From contig NZ_CP083457.1 in NCBI RefSeq assembly GCF_020229735.1, positions 366,427-430,426 of the forward strand: a stretch of 64,000 nucleotides of DNA, in the 5' to 3' direction. Shown in pieces: positions 16,073 to 24,879 of this stretch. The translations under genes were made by a program, and so were the position numbers. Origin of the DNA: Deinococcus taeanensis (GTDB lineage: Bacteria > Deinococcota > Deinococci > Deinococcales > Deinococcaceae). The notes beneath the pieces are model-generated. The model did no database searches, was not told where the DNA came from, and saw only the letters and a program-made list of their open reading frames with translations. The stretch's first letter is position 1. Each line of letters starts with the position of its first letter.

Positions 16073-17167
16073 TTACCTCAGGCCGTGTGGGCCGGTCCCT
16101 GCGGCGGCACGCCGCCCTGCCGCCCTGAGATGGCTGGCCAGGTGCCGGACCACCAGGGCCGCATCCGGAGCGGCGCCCCGGAGGGTGGCGGACGCGAACG
16201 CGCGCTGCCCACTGAGGCCCACGTAATACAGGCCTGGCACCGTCAAGCTCCGGCCCAGCCGCTGTACTGGTTCTCCCCGCGCATCCAGGGCCCCCGTCCC
16301 CCACAGGTAATCCAGATTCGTGCGGTAACCGGTAGCAAAAATGACGCTGTCCACAGCTTCCTCGGTGCCGGTGGTCCAGACCACGCCCCGCGCCGTGAAG
16401 CGGCTGAACATCCGCCGCTGGTCCAGACGGCCCTCGTGGAAGGCGGCGCGGTAAACGCCCGGGTCGAACACGGTCCGCGGGCTGGGAAGCCGGCCGAGCC
16501 ATCCGAGCGGCCACTGGTCCACCCGCAGCCAGGTGATCCAGTCGTGAACATCCCACCCCAGCGGGCGCTGCGGGAAGAACGGCACGGGGGTGCGCACGGC
16601 CAGGGTGACCCGGGCGACCTGGGCAAGTTCCACCGCGATCTGAACTGCTGAATTCCCTGCCCCCACGACCACGACCCGCTCGCCGTGGAAGGGGGGCGCG
16701 TTCCGGTACTCGAGCGAATGCAGGGTCCGTCCCTGGAAGTTCGGACGCCCCGGCACGTCCGGGGTGCGTGGCTTGCGAAAGGTTCCGGTCGCCGCCACCA
16801 CGGCCCGTGACTCCACCGTCCGGCCATCGTCGGTCAGGACCCGGAAGGCCGCGCCGGTGGGCAGCACCTGTGACACGTTCGCCCCGGTCAGGACCGGAAA
16901 GTGAAATTGCCGGGCATACGCTTCAAGGTAGGCCGCCACCTCATCACGGGTCGGATAATGCTCCGGGTCACCCGGGAAGGGCAGACCCGGCAAGGCCGCG
17001 TAGCGGGCGGGAGAGAACAGCCTCAGGCTGTCGTAATGCTGCGGCCAGGAGCCCACCGGCCGCGCGCCCGTCTCCAGCATCACAAACCGCAGGCCACGCT
17101 GTTGCAGGTGGTAGGCCGTGGCCAGGCCCGACTGGCCAGCCCCGATGACCACCGCGTCAAACAGCAT
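16073..17167 (-). CDS. Flavin-containing monooxygenase-type NAD(P)/FAD oxidoreductase (CzcO-like)
   Basis: The 364-residue enzyme has VIGAGQSGLATAYHLQQRG at the N-terminus for FAD, then GSWPQHYDSLRLFSP with the Trp/His-rich turn of flavin monooxygenases, ATGTFRKPRTPDVPG, and VVVGAGNSAVQIAVELAQVA for NADPH. The late IFATGYRTNLDYLW is the ATGY motif of the family. Such enzymes oxygenate N or S centres or act as Baeyer-Villiger enzymes. It is convergent with the disulfide oxidoreductase at 16048 and has no partner of its own; the last ~15 residues are Arg/Ala-rich and disordered. Confidence 0.87.
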   Translation of the reverse strand: MLFDAVVIGAGQSGLATAYHLQQRGLRFVMLETGARPVGSWPQHYDSLRLFSPARYAALPGLPFPGDPEHYPTRDEVAAYLEAYARQFHFPVLTGANVSQVLPTGAAFRVLTDDGRTVESRAVVAATGTFRKPRTPDVPGRPNFQGRTLHSLEYRNAPPFHGERVVVVGAGNSAVQIAVELAQVARVTLAVRTPVPFFPQRPLGWDVHDWITWLRVDQWPLGWLGRLPSPRTVFDPGVYRAAFHEGRLDQRRMFSRFTARGVVWTTGTEEAVDSVIFATGYRTNLDYLWGTGALDARGEPVQRLGRSLTVPGLYYVGLSGQRAFASATLRGAAPDAALVVRHLASHLRAAGRRAAAGTGPHGLR

Positions 17168-17263
17168 CGGCCTGGGGTCGCCCGGTCATCACGTGGCCTT
17201 CTGAACGATTCCGGACCGGTTCCCCCTTCGTTCCACCGGCCCCAGGGCGCGGAGAACCGGTGT

Positions 17264-17923
17264 TCATTCTCCTCGGTCCACCTGAAAGATGTCGCCCAGG
17301 GCCTTGCGGGCGAGTCTGGGCACGCAGGCATCCTCGGCGGGATGCCCGACCGGCATCACCAGCATGGCCTCCTCGTTCTTAGGCCGGCCCAGCAGTTCGC
17401 CCAGAAAACCCATCGGATTGGGCGTGTGGGTCAGGGTGGTCAGGCCGGCATGGTGAACGGCCGCGATGAAGAGCCCGGCCGGGATGGCCACACTCTCCGT
17501 GGTGTAGTAGTTCTTGGAGGCGCTGCCGTCGGCGCGCAGGCCATACTTCTCGCGAAACAACACGACCACCCAGGGCGCGTCGGTGAGGTGCGTCTTGACA
17601 TAATCGGTCCCCAGCGGCGCGAGGGCCGCGCGCCACTCCTCCGGCATCCGTTGGGTGTAGGTCCGGTACTCCTCGTCTTCCGCCGCCTCACGCATCTGCC
17701 GTTTGAGGTCAGGGTCCTGCACTGCCAGTTCGATCAGCTCCACCGGCACGGGCTCCGGACTGAACTGCCGGGTGGTGCGCCGCCCGGCCATGTCCTCGTA
17801 GAACGTCTGGGCACGGCGGCGCATCTCCTCCAGGGACCGGCGCCGGAAGGCCAGCGGCTCGAATTCGGGCTCGGGAAAGCCGGGATACAGATCCTGGAAG
17901 GTGGGGGTGGGTCTGGGGATCAT
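17264..17923 (-). CDS. Nitroreductase-family protein with internal deletion
   Basis: The 219-residue protein is a nitroreductase close to the iodotyrosine-deiodinase branch. The N-terminal FYEDMAGRRTTRQFSPEPVP and later YYTTESVAIPAGLFIAAVHHAG and THTPNPMGFL are family landmarks for FMN binding and the active site. Between VELIELAV and QDPDLKRQ about 20-25 residues are missing. That segment normally carries the AGTAPSGA-x-x-PW motif that contacts FMN and the substrate. The deletion is in frame, so a protein is made but probably cannot bind FMN normally. The start has GGAGG upstream and overlaps the stop of the ABC remnant. Confidence 0.8.
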   Translation of the reverse strand: MIPRPTPTFQDLYPGFPEPEFEPLAFRRRSLEEMRRRAQTFYEDMAGRRTTRQFSPEPVPVELIELAVQDPDLKRQMREAAEDEEYRTYTQRMPEEWRAALAPLGTDYVKTHLTDAPWVVVLFREKYGLRADGSASKNYYTTESVAIPAGLFIAAVHHAGLTTLTHTPNPMGFLGELLGRPKNEEAMLVMPVGHPAEDACVPRLARKALGDIFQVDRGE

Positions 17924-18284
17924 GTGGGTCCTCCGGATGGGTGCTCCACACTCCCGCGTGGAACTGTCCAGCAGCCTGGGGCGGGGCAGGACAACGTCAC
18001 CTGCTGACCCACCACGACGGCTTCATGCGCAGGCGCGTGCCACACCAGCGTCTGCGGCCCGGCACGCAAGGTCACGCGCTGGAACCCCCCGGCGAACGCG
18101 CAGGCCATCACTTCCCCCTGGAAGGCATTCTCACCGAGCGCCCGGTGCATGGTTTCGGGCCTCATGACGAGCGTGACCGGGCCTTCGCGCGCCACGCCCA
18201 CCTGGAACACGCCCAGCCCGGTCCGCACCTCCTGGCCCCGCTGCTGCCCTGGAATAAAGTTCACACCGCCGAAAAACGCAGCGA
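17920..18284 (-). pseudogene. ABC transporter ATP-binding protein, C-terminal (TOBE) remnant
   Basis: About 120 residues read as the end of an importer ATPase: VAAFFGGVNFIPG is the usual linker after the nucleotide-binding domain, followed by beta-rich TOBE strands (LVMRPETMHRAL, GEVMACAFAGGFQRVTLRAG). Walker motifs and signature are absent because the sequence upstream is fused, out of frame, to the start of a substrate-binding protein. Its stop overlaps the nitroreductase ATG. Confidence 0.7.
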
Positions 18285-18500
18285 CATCCACGGACGCCGG
18301 GCGAGCGTCACGCCGAGCTTCTTCAATGCGGGCGCGACGGCAGTGTCCACGTACCTGTTGATGTTCTCCGATCCGCCCCACATGTAGAAGTTGACGGTCT
18401 GCCCCCGCGCTTCTTTGAGCACCTGGGTCCAGTTGGCGGGGTTGGGGGCGGCGAGGGTCATGCCCATCAGGGCTAAGGTCAGGGCCAGGGCATGCTTCAT
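18261..18500 (-). pseudogene. ABC transporter substrate-binding protein, N-terminal remnant
   Basis: The first ~60 residues are clear: a signal peptide (MKHALALTLALMGMTLA) and GQTVNFYMWGGSENINRYVD, the start of a YnjB/thiamine-type periplasmic binding protein. After KKLGVTL the frame switches to unrelated residues and stops at 18261. The nucleotides there continue as the TOBE part of the ATPase. The middle of the operon (rest of this gene, permease, ATPase core) has therefore been deleted. The ATG overlaps the plsC stop (ATGA) and has GGAGG upstream. Confidence 0.75.
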
Positions 18501-19333
18501 GGGGTTCCTCCAGGTGGGGTGCGCCGGTGGGCCGCAACGAGGGCCTGCACCTGCGGAAAGTCAGGGTCGATGCTGAAGTGAAACCCATGCCAGTACCCGT
18601 CCCGCTCCGGATCGTACCGACGGGGGGCGGGCAGGCGGCCGTCCAGCGCGGCCGCCTTCATGCGGCGGCGGACCTGTACGCGCAGCGTTTCGGGGGCACA
18701 GCGCTGCACCTCCGATCGGGTCAGCGCCGGCAGGACCCGCAGGCCAACCGGCTGCCCGTAGCGGAGCGCCGGGCTGAATGGATGCTCCCACACGCGGTGA
18801 GCGCCGGTCAGGACCACCGGCAGGACCGGCAGATTCAGGTGCCGTGCCAGAGCAAACGCGCCCTGCTGAAAGTCAGTTTCCAGACCCAGCACCGTGCCCT
18901 GAGGAAACAACGCCAGGCTCTCCCCCCCGTGGTGATCGCCCGGGCCTGCCGGAGCAGATGCCGGTAGCCGCCCGACCCACTTTCCGGGTCGATGCTCACG
19001 TGGCCCAGCCGGGTGATTGCCGGGCCCACGCCTGGCCAGCTGAAGATCTCTGCGCGCGCAACAAACCGCAGCGGCAGGGGCAGCTGCGCCAGCGCCAGCA
19101 CGTCCACGACGCTCTCATGCAGAGCAATCACGACGTACGGCCCACGCCCGATGCACTCGGCGCCCGTGATCTCCAGACGAACGCGCAGGTGCCGCAACAG
19201 GCGCGCACTGACTTGCTTCTGCGCCGCGTCCCGCTGGTGTGGGCTCAGGTCCGCGGGCAACCGGCTGACGTCACGCACCGCCCCCCACAGCGCGGCGCGG
19301 CCCCACCCCGTGAAGTGCAGCCAGTCAGTCACG
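18497..19333 (-). pseudogene. 1-acyl-glycerol-3-phosphate acyltransferase family (PlsC-like), frameshifted
   Basis: The 5' part, from a probable GTG at 19333, reads VTDWLHFTGWGRAALWG and continues to VVIALHESVVDVLAL, the family's acyl-acceptor H-x4-D block. It then breaks in a G-tract (C7 at 18921-18927 on the plus strand). Adding one G restores TTGGESLALFPQGTVLG, the FPEGT-type motif, and joins the 3' part, ending at 18497. The enzyme would acylate lysophospholipids at the inner membrane. Either the gene is inactive, or the tract is a phase-variable or sequencing error. The stop overlaps the next ATG, so it led the damaged ABC operon. Confidence 0.75.
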
Positions 19334-20176
19334 GCGCGCGGTTGAAATCGGAGGGCCGGGCGCGGACGCCCCTTACCCCGCACCACTGGCCTCCAGGCGG
19401 GCCCGGTCCACGCCAGTGGTGGCAGAGGCCAGGCGCCGTACGGGCCTCGGCGCTGCGGAGCCGCGGCGCCCCCGGCGATCTGGCCAGGCGTTCGCCGAAA
19501 GGTCCAGGCCCCACCGCGCACTGAGGCGTGACCGGCCTCACCCAGCCGGCTGCCCCGCAGGGTCAGTGGGCGCAGAGTCACCCCACCTGGCATGGGGGCG
19601 CGGTGCACCGCGGGACCGATGACCCCAGACGCCACGTCAGTCCGGTCGCCCAGCGCGGCGCCGGCCCGGCCAGTCCACGTCCAGGTCAGGGGGGGGCCCA
19701 CCCGGCGGCCTCTGCACCGCGCGGTGCCGATCGGGACCACCTGCTCTTCTGTCCGTCCCGCCCCCGGGTCAGCGATTTGCTGCCCTGCCCGGCACCGCGG
19801 ATGACGGCGTCACGGCAGCGGGGTTTACCCGGGGTCTGCCGGGCGCGTCCAGTCTGTGGGTGGTGGGGCACCAATGTTGCCCCCATGGAACACCACGGCC
19901 GGCGAGGCGAGTGTCATGCAGCCAACATCACCCCGGGCGCCACCCGACGGTGACCGTTTCATAACGGGCGCGCGAAGACTGATGTTGGGCGCACAACACC
20001 GCGGTGCATCCGGCCCTGGCAAGCTCAAGGGGAGCCGCCTGAGGGTTCCCGGGTCCGCACTGCGGTGCTGCGCCCAGGCCTGTGCTGTTCCAGCATGTCA
20101 AGCGGTCGGCCACCGCCCTGGCGTTCCCCAGCCTCAGAACGACGCACTGACCCACCCCCCGCCCAAGGCGACCCCC
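19334..20176. other. Intergenic, no supported gene
   Basis: Very GC-rich sequence with only incidental open frames between the minus-strand plsC and the plus-strand AhpD-like gene. Promoters of both should lie here, but none could be assigned. Confidence 0.45.
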
Positions 20177-20749
20177 ATGAGTGAGCCCTACCACCTGAAG
20201 CAGCCTCCCGTCGATCCGGAACACGCCACACCTGAAGCCCGCGCGGTGCTCGAGTGGGCCAAAGGCCGCGTTCCCAACATGTACCTGATGATGGCGCGCC
20301 AGCCGGCAGTCCTGGACACCGACCTCTACGGGTACGAGCCGTTCCGCAAGGGGGCCGGTTTCACGCCCGTGGAGCAGGAAGTGGTGTTCCTGACCCTCAG
20401 TGTCGAAAACGGCTGTGAGTACTGCGCGGGCGCCCACTCCTTTCTGGCCGATCACGTGTCGAACGCGCCGGGGGACGTCACAGACGCCATCCGGGACGGG
20501 CGGCCCATTGCGGAGCCCAAACTCGAGGCCCTGTGGGCATTCACCCGGGCGATGCATGACACCCGTGGCCGTCCCAGCCAGGCCGACGCCGAGGCGTTCC
20601 TCAACGCCGGGTACCGTGAGGAACACATCCTGGGGATTATCCTGGGGTTGGCCGTGAAGACCATCAGCAATTACACCAGTCACGTGTCTGATACGCCGCT
20701 TGACGTGACCTTCCAGCCCCGGGAATGGCGCCCCGCATCACGGTCGTAA
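20177..20749 (+). CDS. Carboxymuconolactone decarboxylase / AhpD-like protein
   Basis: The 190-residue helical protein carries SVENGCEYCAGAHSFLAD near residue 80, the C-x-x-C-x-x-x-H motif used by AhpD-type alkylhydroperoxidases. The flanking LEALWAFTRAMHDTRGR and GYREEHILGIILGLAVKTISNYT segments match the family's helical core. These proteins reduce peroxides with a redox-active Cys pair. The ATG at 20177 has AAGG 8 bases upstream, and a long open extension upstream of it lacks family similarity. It stands alone, 94 bases before the dehalogenase-like gene. Confidence 0.88.
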   Translation: MSEPYHLKQPPVDPEHATPEARAVLEWAKGRVPNMYLMMARQPAVLDTDLYGYEPFRKGAGFTPVEQEVVFLTLSVENGCEYCAGAHSFLADHVSNAPGDVTDAIRDGRPIAEPKLEALWAFTRAMHDTRGRPSQADAEAFLNAGYREEHILGIILGLAVKTISNYTSHVSDTPLDVTFQPREWRPASRS

Positions 20750-20843
20750 CGGGAGAAGCGCGAAACCGGGCGGCGGCGCGTGCATCCCTGACCTGAGCAC
20801 CCAGGGGCGCTTCAGCGCCTCATCATGAAGCGGGAGGAGCATC

Positions 20844-21518
20844 GTGGCAAATGTCGTGGTTTTTGACGTGATCGAAACCCTGCTTGATCTGCGGGCGCTT
20901 GACTCGGACTTCGCGCAGCTGTTCGGAGATGCCGGCGCCCGCGAGCAGTGGTTTCAACGGGTTTTGAAGACGGCCCTGACCACCACCGTGACGGGGGCCT
21001 ACCAGGACTTCGGCGCGATCGGTGGCGCGGCCCTGGACATGACGGCCACCCTCCGCGGGATGAGGGTCAGCGCGGACGACAAACGCCACCTGCGTGCGGC
21101 GCTGACCACCCTGCCTGCCCACCCGGACGTGATGGGTGGCCTGGAGCGGCTGAAGGACGCGGGTTTTCGCCTGGCGACCCTGAGCAACAATCCCCGTGAG
21201 AGCAGCGAGGCGCAGCTCCGGAATGCGAACCTGAGCGCCTTTTTTGACCAGATGCTCTCCGCCCATGACGTGCGGCGGCTGAAACCGGCGCCGGAGCCGT
21301 ACCGGTACGCGGCTGAGCAGTTGGGCGTGCACGTCAGCGGCATGTGGATGGTCGCCGCGCACGGCTGGGACATTCAGGGGGCGGCCCGGGCAGGCTGCCG
21401 GACCGCCTTCGTCGACCGCCCGGGCCACGTCCTGAGCCCCCTGGCTGACCTGCCCACTGTCACCGGCCCCGACATCGAGGCGGTGGCGGTGCGTCTCCTT
21501 GAGCAACCGTCAGAATGA
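20844..21518 (+). CDS. HAD-superfamily hydrolase, haloacid dehalogenase type II
   Basis: The 224-residue protein has the HAD nucleophile in VVVFDVIETLLDL (Asp near residue 8), a helical cap (residues 15-95), the Ser/Asn of motif II in RLATLSNNP, Lys of motif III in RRLKPAPEPYRYAAEQLGV and the Trp/Asp region MVAAHGWDIQGAARAG of type II haloacid dehalogenases. The family hydrolyses 2-haloacids, but many members act on other small substrates. The GTG start is preceded by GGAGGAG. It may share a transcript with the AhpD-like gene. Confidence 0.85.
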   Translation: MANVVVFDVIETLLDLRALDSDFAQLFGDAGAREQWFQRVLKTALTTTVTGAYQDFGAIGGAALDMTATLRGMRVSADDKRHLRAALTTLPAHPDVMGGLERLKDAGFRLATLSNNPRESSEAQLRNANLSAFFDQMLSAHDVRRLKPAPEPYRYAAEQLGVHVSGMWMVAAHGWDIQGAARAGCRTAFVDRPGHVLSPLADLPTVTGPDIEAVAVRLLEQPSE

Positions 21519-21687
21519 CCCGCACTTGGCTGTTGCGCCCAGGGGCGGCGCACCCCCGTACCGCGGGGCCGACCGGAGCGGCCGCACGGGTCGCCGTCCG
21601 CCAAGCGGGGTGGCCGGAAGTTTCCCTTCCGGCCTGCGCCTGCCCAGCCGCACCCGCCCGTGCTGAACGGTTCGCGGTTCCGCCGCC

Positions 21688-22656
21688 ATGACGGTGCACG
21701 CGCACCTGTTCGATGCGGACGTGCCCGATCAGGACTACACCTCCCTGAGCGACGTACCAGCGCAGCTGACCGACCGCCAGCTGTTGTGGATTCACCTGGA
21801 CGCCCCCGGACCGGATGAACTGGCGCCGGCCGCCGCCTTGCTTCAGGTGGGCGCCGACACCCTGCGGCAGCTGACCCAGGGGACCCGGCGGCCCGTCCTG
21901 CTTCAACACGGCGCGTACACCCACGTTCAGGTTCTGGTCGCCGAACTGGCACCCACAGAAGTTGTGGGCCGCCGCCTTCACTTGATCGCGGGTCAGAACC
22001 GGGTGCTGACGGTGTCCGAGAAGGAAGTGCCGTTCCTTCACGCCTTCAGTCAGGCCCTGCGCAGCGACAGTCGCCTCGGACAACTCGATTCTGCCGTGTT
22101 TCTCGCGGCCCTGCTGGGCCGGCACGTCGAGTCCTACCTCGGGCAGCTTGATCCGCTGGAGGAGGCGGTTGACCGCCTGGACACCCGGATGCTGACGGAG
22201 AAGGTCGGGCCGCCCCTGCTGACGGAACTGGCCCGATTGCGCCGGCAGGTGGGTGAGCTGTGCCGGATGATGACGGCCCACCGTGGGGTGTACGCCGCGC
22301 TGGGCCGACCGGACTTTGTGACCTTCGTGGGTGACGAGCCGGAACTGCACCTGCGGGCGCTGGTGGCCGAGTTTGAACATACGGTCGACTCGCTCGAAAG
22401 TGCACGCGGCCTGGTGCTGGGGGCCTTCGAGCTGTACACAGCGCGCCTGACCCTGCACACCAACCAGGTGATGTCCACCCTGACGGTCGCCACCGTGGCG
22501 CTGGGGGTCCTGGCGGCCGTCGCCGGGTTTCTGGGGACCAATTTTGAAGCCTCTGTCTTCCGCGCTGGAGACGCGGGGTTCTTTGCGGCTCTGGTGGGGG
22601 CCATGGTCCTGGTGGTGGCCCTGGTGGCCTTCGCACGCCGCCGGGGGTGGTTTTAA
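21688..22656 (+). CDS. CorA-family divalent cation transporter, GMN motif altered
   Basis: The 322-residue protein has the soluble funnel domain (residues 1-255) with a long stalk helix, then two membrane helices (VATVALGVLAAVAGFLGTNF and GFFAALVGAMVLVVALVAF) and the basic end RRRGWF. CorA channels pass Mg2+, Co2+ or Zn2+ through a pentamer. The pore entrance motif GMN is GTN here, which is unusual and may change ion choice or flow. There is no upstream ribosome site, and the gene is single. It adds to the window's cation-transport genes. Confidence 0.85.
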   Translation: MTVHAHLFDADVPDQDYTSLSDVPAQLTDRQLLWIHLDAPGPDELAPAAALLQVGADTLRQLTQGTRRPVLLQHGAYTHVQVLVAELAPTEVVGRRLHLIAGQNRVLTVSEKEVPFLHAFSQALRSDSRLGQLDSAVFLAALLGRHVESYLGQLDPLEEAVDRLDTRMLTEKVGPPLLTELARLRRQVGELCRMMTAHRGVYAALGRPDFVTFVGDEPELHLRALVAEFEHTVDSLESARGLVLGAFELYTARLTLHTNQVMSTLTVATVALGVLAAVAGFLGTNFEASVFRAGDAGFFAALVGAMVLVVALVAFARRRGWF

Positions 22657-23342
22657 GGCGCAAGGCGCGCCTCCGGACAACGTGCAGGCGCCGCTGCACC
22701 GAAGCGGCGCCAGCGCGTCCCGGTCAGGGGCCGCGAGGCGTGACGCGGCGCCAGTTCTAGGTCAAGGCGAGAACGAGAGGCGACTGCGTCAGACCTCAAC
22801 CCGCTTTTGACGGACAGGCGGTGGACACCCGGGGCTTCTCGCAGGGTCACCAGCATGACTTTGCAGACGTTCCGTGTGCGCGCCGGCGCCATGGTATACC
22901 GGATCAGTGCCGGGCCGCCGCCCTGTCCACAAACGTGTTCGCGGGGCGCGACACTTTCAATCAGGCCGTATGGCCGTGCACCTTGCGCGAGGTTGGGCAC
23001 CGCGACCTTGGTGGTGGTGCCCAGAAGGTCACCGCGTGCAGCGGCGCACATGTAAATTCTTGGATCTGTCGGCAGGGCGGCCCAGGTCGTTTGCGCCACG
23101 CTCAGGTCCGGAGATTGACGGCTTAACTGTCGGTCCAGCGCGGTGACGTCCGGCAGAGCATCAGGCCCAGCGAGGCGCAGACGCAGGTCAGACGCAGCGC
23201 CACTTCAGAGGTGGCTTTTGGGGCTCTCGTTCCGGGCGGCGTGCCTCCGTCCGAGAAAGCCAGTGCATCCTGAGGTCCTCATTGAGCCTTGAACCGGGAG
23301 GTCGGCCCTGTTCGCTGGGTCTCCACCCTGGGCTGGCCCGTT
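22657..23342. other. Intergenic downstream of repA, no supported gene
   Basis: repA and corA converge on this region of nearly 690 bases. Open frames are short and lack start signals. No terminator with a T-tract was seen. Confidence 0.4.
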
Positions 23343-24818
23343 TCAGAACAGCGAGAGGGGCGGTTCGTTCACGAGCGCTTTGATGTTCGCGGCGAACTGA
23401 TCGAGGGTCTTTCCGGTCAGTGCAGCGGACAGTTCGGTGCGCACCCGCACCGGCGCGAGGCGGCCTTTTTCCATGGCGGTACGGATCATGCTGTACTGCT
23501 GGGCGGTCAACCGGTCGCCCAACGTCACCTGCAGGAGCGTCACCGTGGTGCGCAGCAGTTCTTCGGTGCCAAGTTCCTCAAGGCTGCGCTGGAAAGCCGT
23601 GTGAGCGTCCTCAGGCTGGGCACGGGCCGCAGCAGGTGGCGTGATGGGCGCGGCGGCCACGGGCAGGGCCACGTCACTGGCGGTCACCTGGTACTTTCCT
23701 TCCTCATCTTTGATCACGTCGGTCACGAACGCTGCGGGCGACCGCGGCCGGAACTGCTGGATAAGCTGCTGCGCCACCAGGACCCGTTCCTGCACGCGCG
23801 CCTGACCGTACTGGGTGATGAGTTTGCGTCCGTTGGGGACCGACAGGGCGAACCGGGCGTACATGTCACGGAGCAGCGCTGCGGTTGTGGGGTCTTCTTC
23901 GAGCTCGGCGCGGTTGAACAGGTACGTGACGTCCGTGTTCGCCCCGCGACCGGAGTACTTCACCTCCCGGAGATACCCCTGGGTGAGAAGTTCGGCGTGT
24001 GCGGAGGCCAGCAGCCGCTTGATGTAGGCCGCCGTTTCCGTTTCCGTGAATTTGCATTCCTTGGCCCAGTCGAGCAGATTGACCGTGAGTTCGTTGCTTT
24101 CGATGGCCAGCGTTTCCGGGTTCCGGCGTTTGGCGTCCAGCAGGCGGTACAGGGACCGGGTGGGGGGCCGTTTGAGATTGTTGAGCAGCAGGGAGTTGAC
24201 GGGCTTTGTGTACTGCTCGCGGATGGAGCGAACGAGCATCTGCGCGATGGTGATACTGATCGTCGCCCTGGAATCCAGCGTGTCCCGGTCCGCGCTGGTG
24301 GCGTTAAACTCGAGAATGATGCTGAATTTCGCGCTGGTCCAGCGTTTGGCACCGTGGTCGCGCCAGGTGTTGCCGATGGTGTAGACGCTGTGCGTCAGGC
24401 GGTTGAGGGAATCGCGCAGAATTTCGTAGTACGTGCCGTTCGGATGGAGGTTCGCGCGGACCAGAATCTGATACGGGGTGGTGTGCAGAATGCCGTGGCT
24501 GGGGGCACCCGCTTCCACGAACAGATCCAGGATCGCGTTGGCGATGTCAGCGTCCAGGCCGTGCGGCACGCCGCCAATGCCCTGCGGCGCCAGGCAGGAC
24601 ATCACGCCGGTCTCCTCCCCGATCTGAATATCGATGCTCCAGGAGGTGTGGTCCGGCGGGATCCGCTCCTGGATGCTGAACATGTTGAGCAGGGCCATGT
24701 TGAATTCAGACGGATGACGGATGGGAAGGTCGCGTCCGCGTGACGCCCGTTTTAAGGACCCCTTCGGTGAATTGTCAGACGAGTCCCTCGTCCGCTGTTT
24801 CGCTTCCCTGGTTGGCAT
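23343..24818 (-). CDS. repA: Replication initiator protein RepA
   Basis: The 491-residue protein matches the replication initiator A family found on Deinococcus-Thermus secondary replicons. Recognisable stretches include HPSEFNMALLNMFSIQERIP at residue ~35, then RPPTRSLYRLLDAKRR and an adjacent helix-turn-helix zone (residues about 225-300), and a C-terminal extension rich in Ala/Pro then helical (residues 390-491). It should bind the iterons directly upstream and open the origin. The ATG has GAGG upstream and a consensus TATACT box at 24844-24839. The gene reads away from the iterons, so the array also controls its promoter. Confidence 0.9.
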   Translation of the reverse strand: MPTREAKQRTRDSSDNSPKGSLKRASRGRDLPIRHPSEFNMALLNMFSIQERIPPDHTSWSIDIQIGEETGVMSCLAPQGIGGVPHGLDADIANAILDLFVEAGAPSHGILHTTPYQILVRANLHPNGTYYEILRDSLNRLTHSVYTIGNTWRDHGAKRWTSAKFSIILEFNATSADRDTLDSRATISITIAQMLVRSIREQYTKPVNSLLLNNLKRPPTRSLYRLLDAKRRNPETLAIESNELTVNLLDWAKECKFTETETAAYIKRLLASAHAELLTQGYLREVKYSGRGANTDVTYLFNRAELEEDPTTAALLRDMYARFALSVPNGRKLITQYGQARVQERVLVAQQLIQQFRPRSPAAFVTDVIKDEEGKYQVTASDVALPVAAAPITPPAAARAQPEDAHTAFQRSLEELGTEELLRTTVTLLQVTLGDRLTAQQYSMIRTAMEKGRLAPVRVRTELSAALTGKTLDQFAANIKALVNEPPLSLF

Positions 24819-24838
24819 GCTGGCCTCGCTGTCGGCTC

Positions 24839-24844
24839 AGTATA
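24839..24844 (-). promoter_or_regulatory. -10 box of repA
   Basis: TATACT on the minus strand, 21 bases before the repA ATG. No clear -35 lies 17 bases upstream. Confidence 0.5.
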
Positions 24845-24879
24845 CGGACTCTGTGCCAGGGAGATGGAGCTCCTGATTG

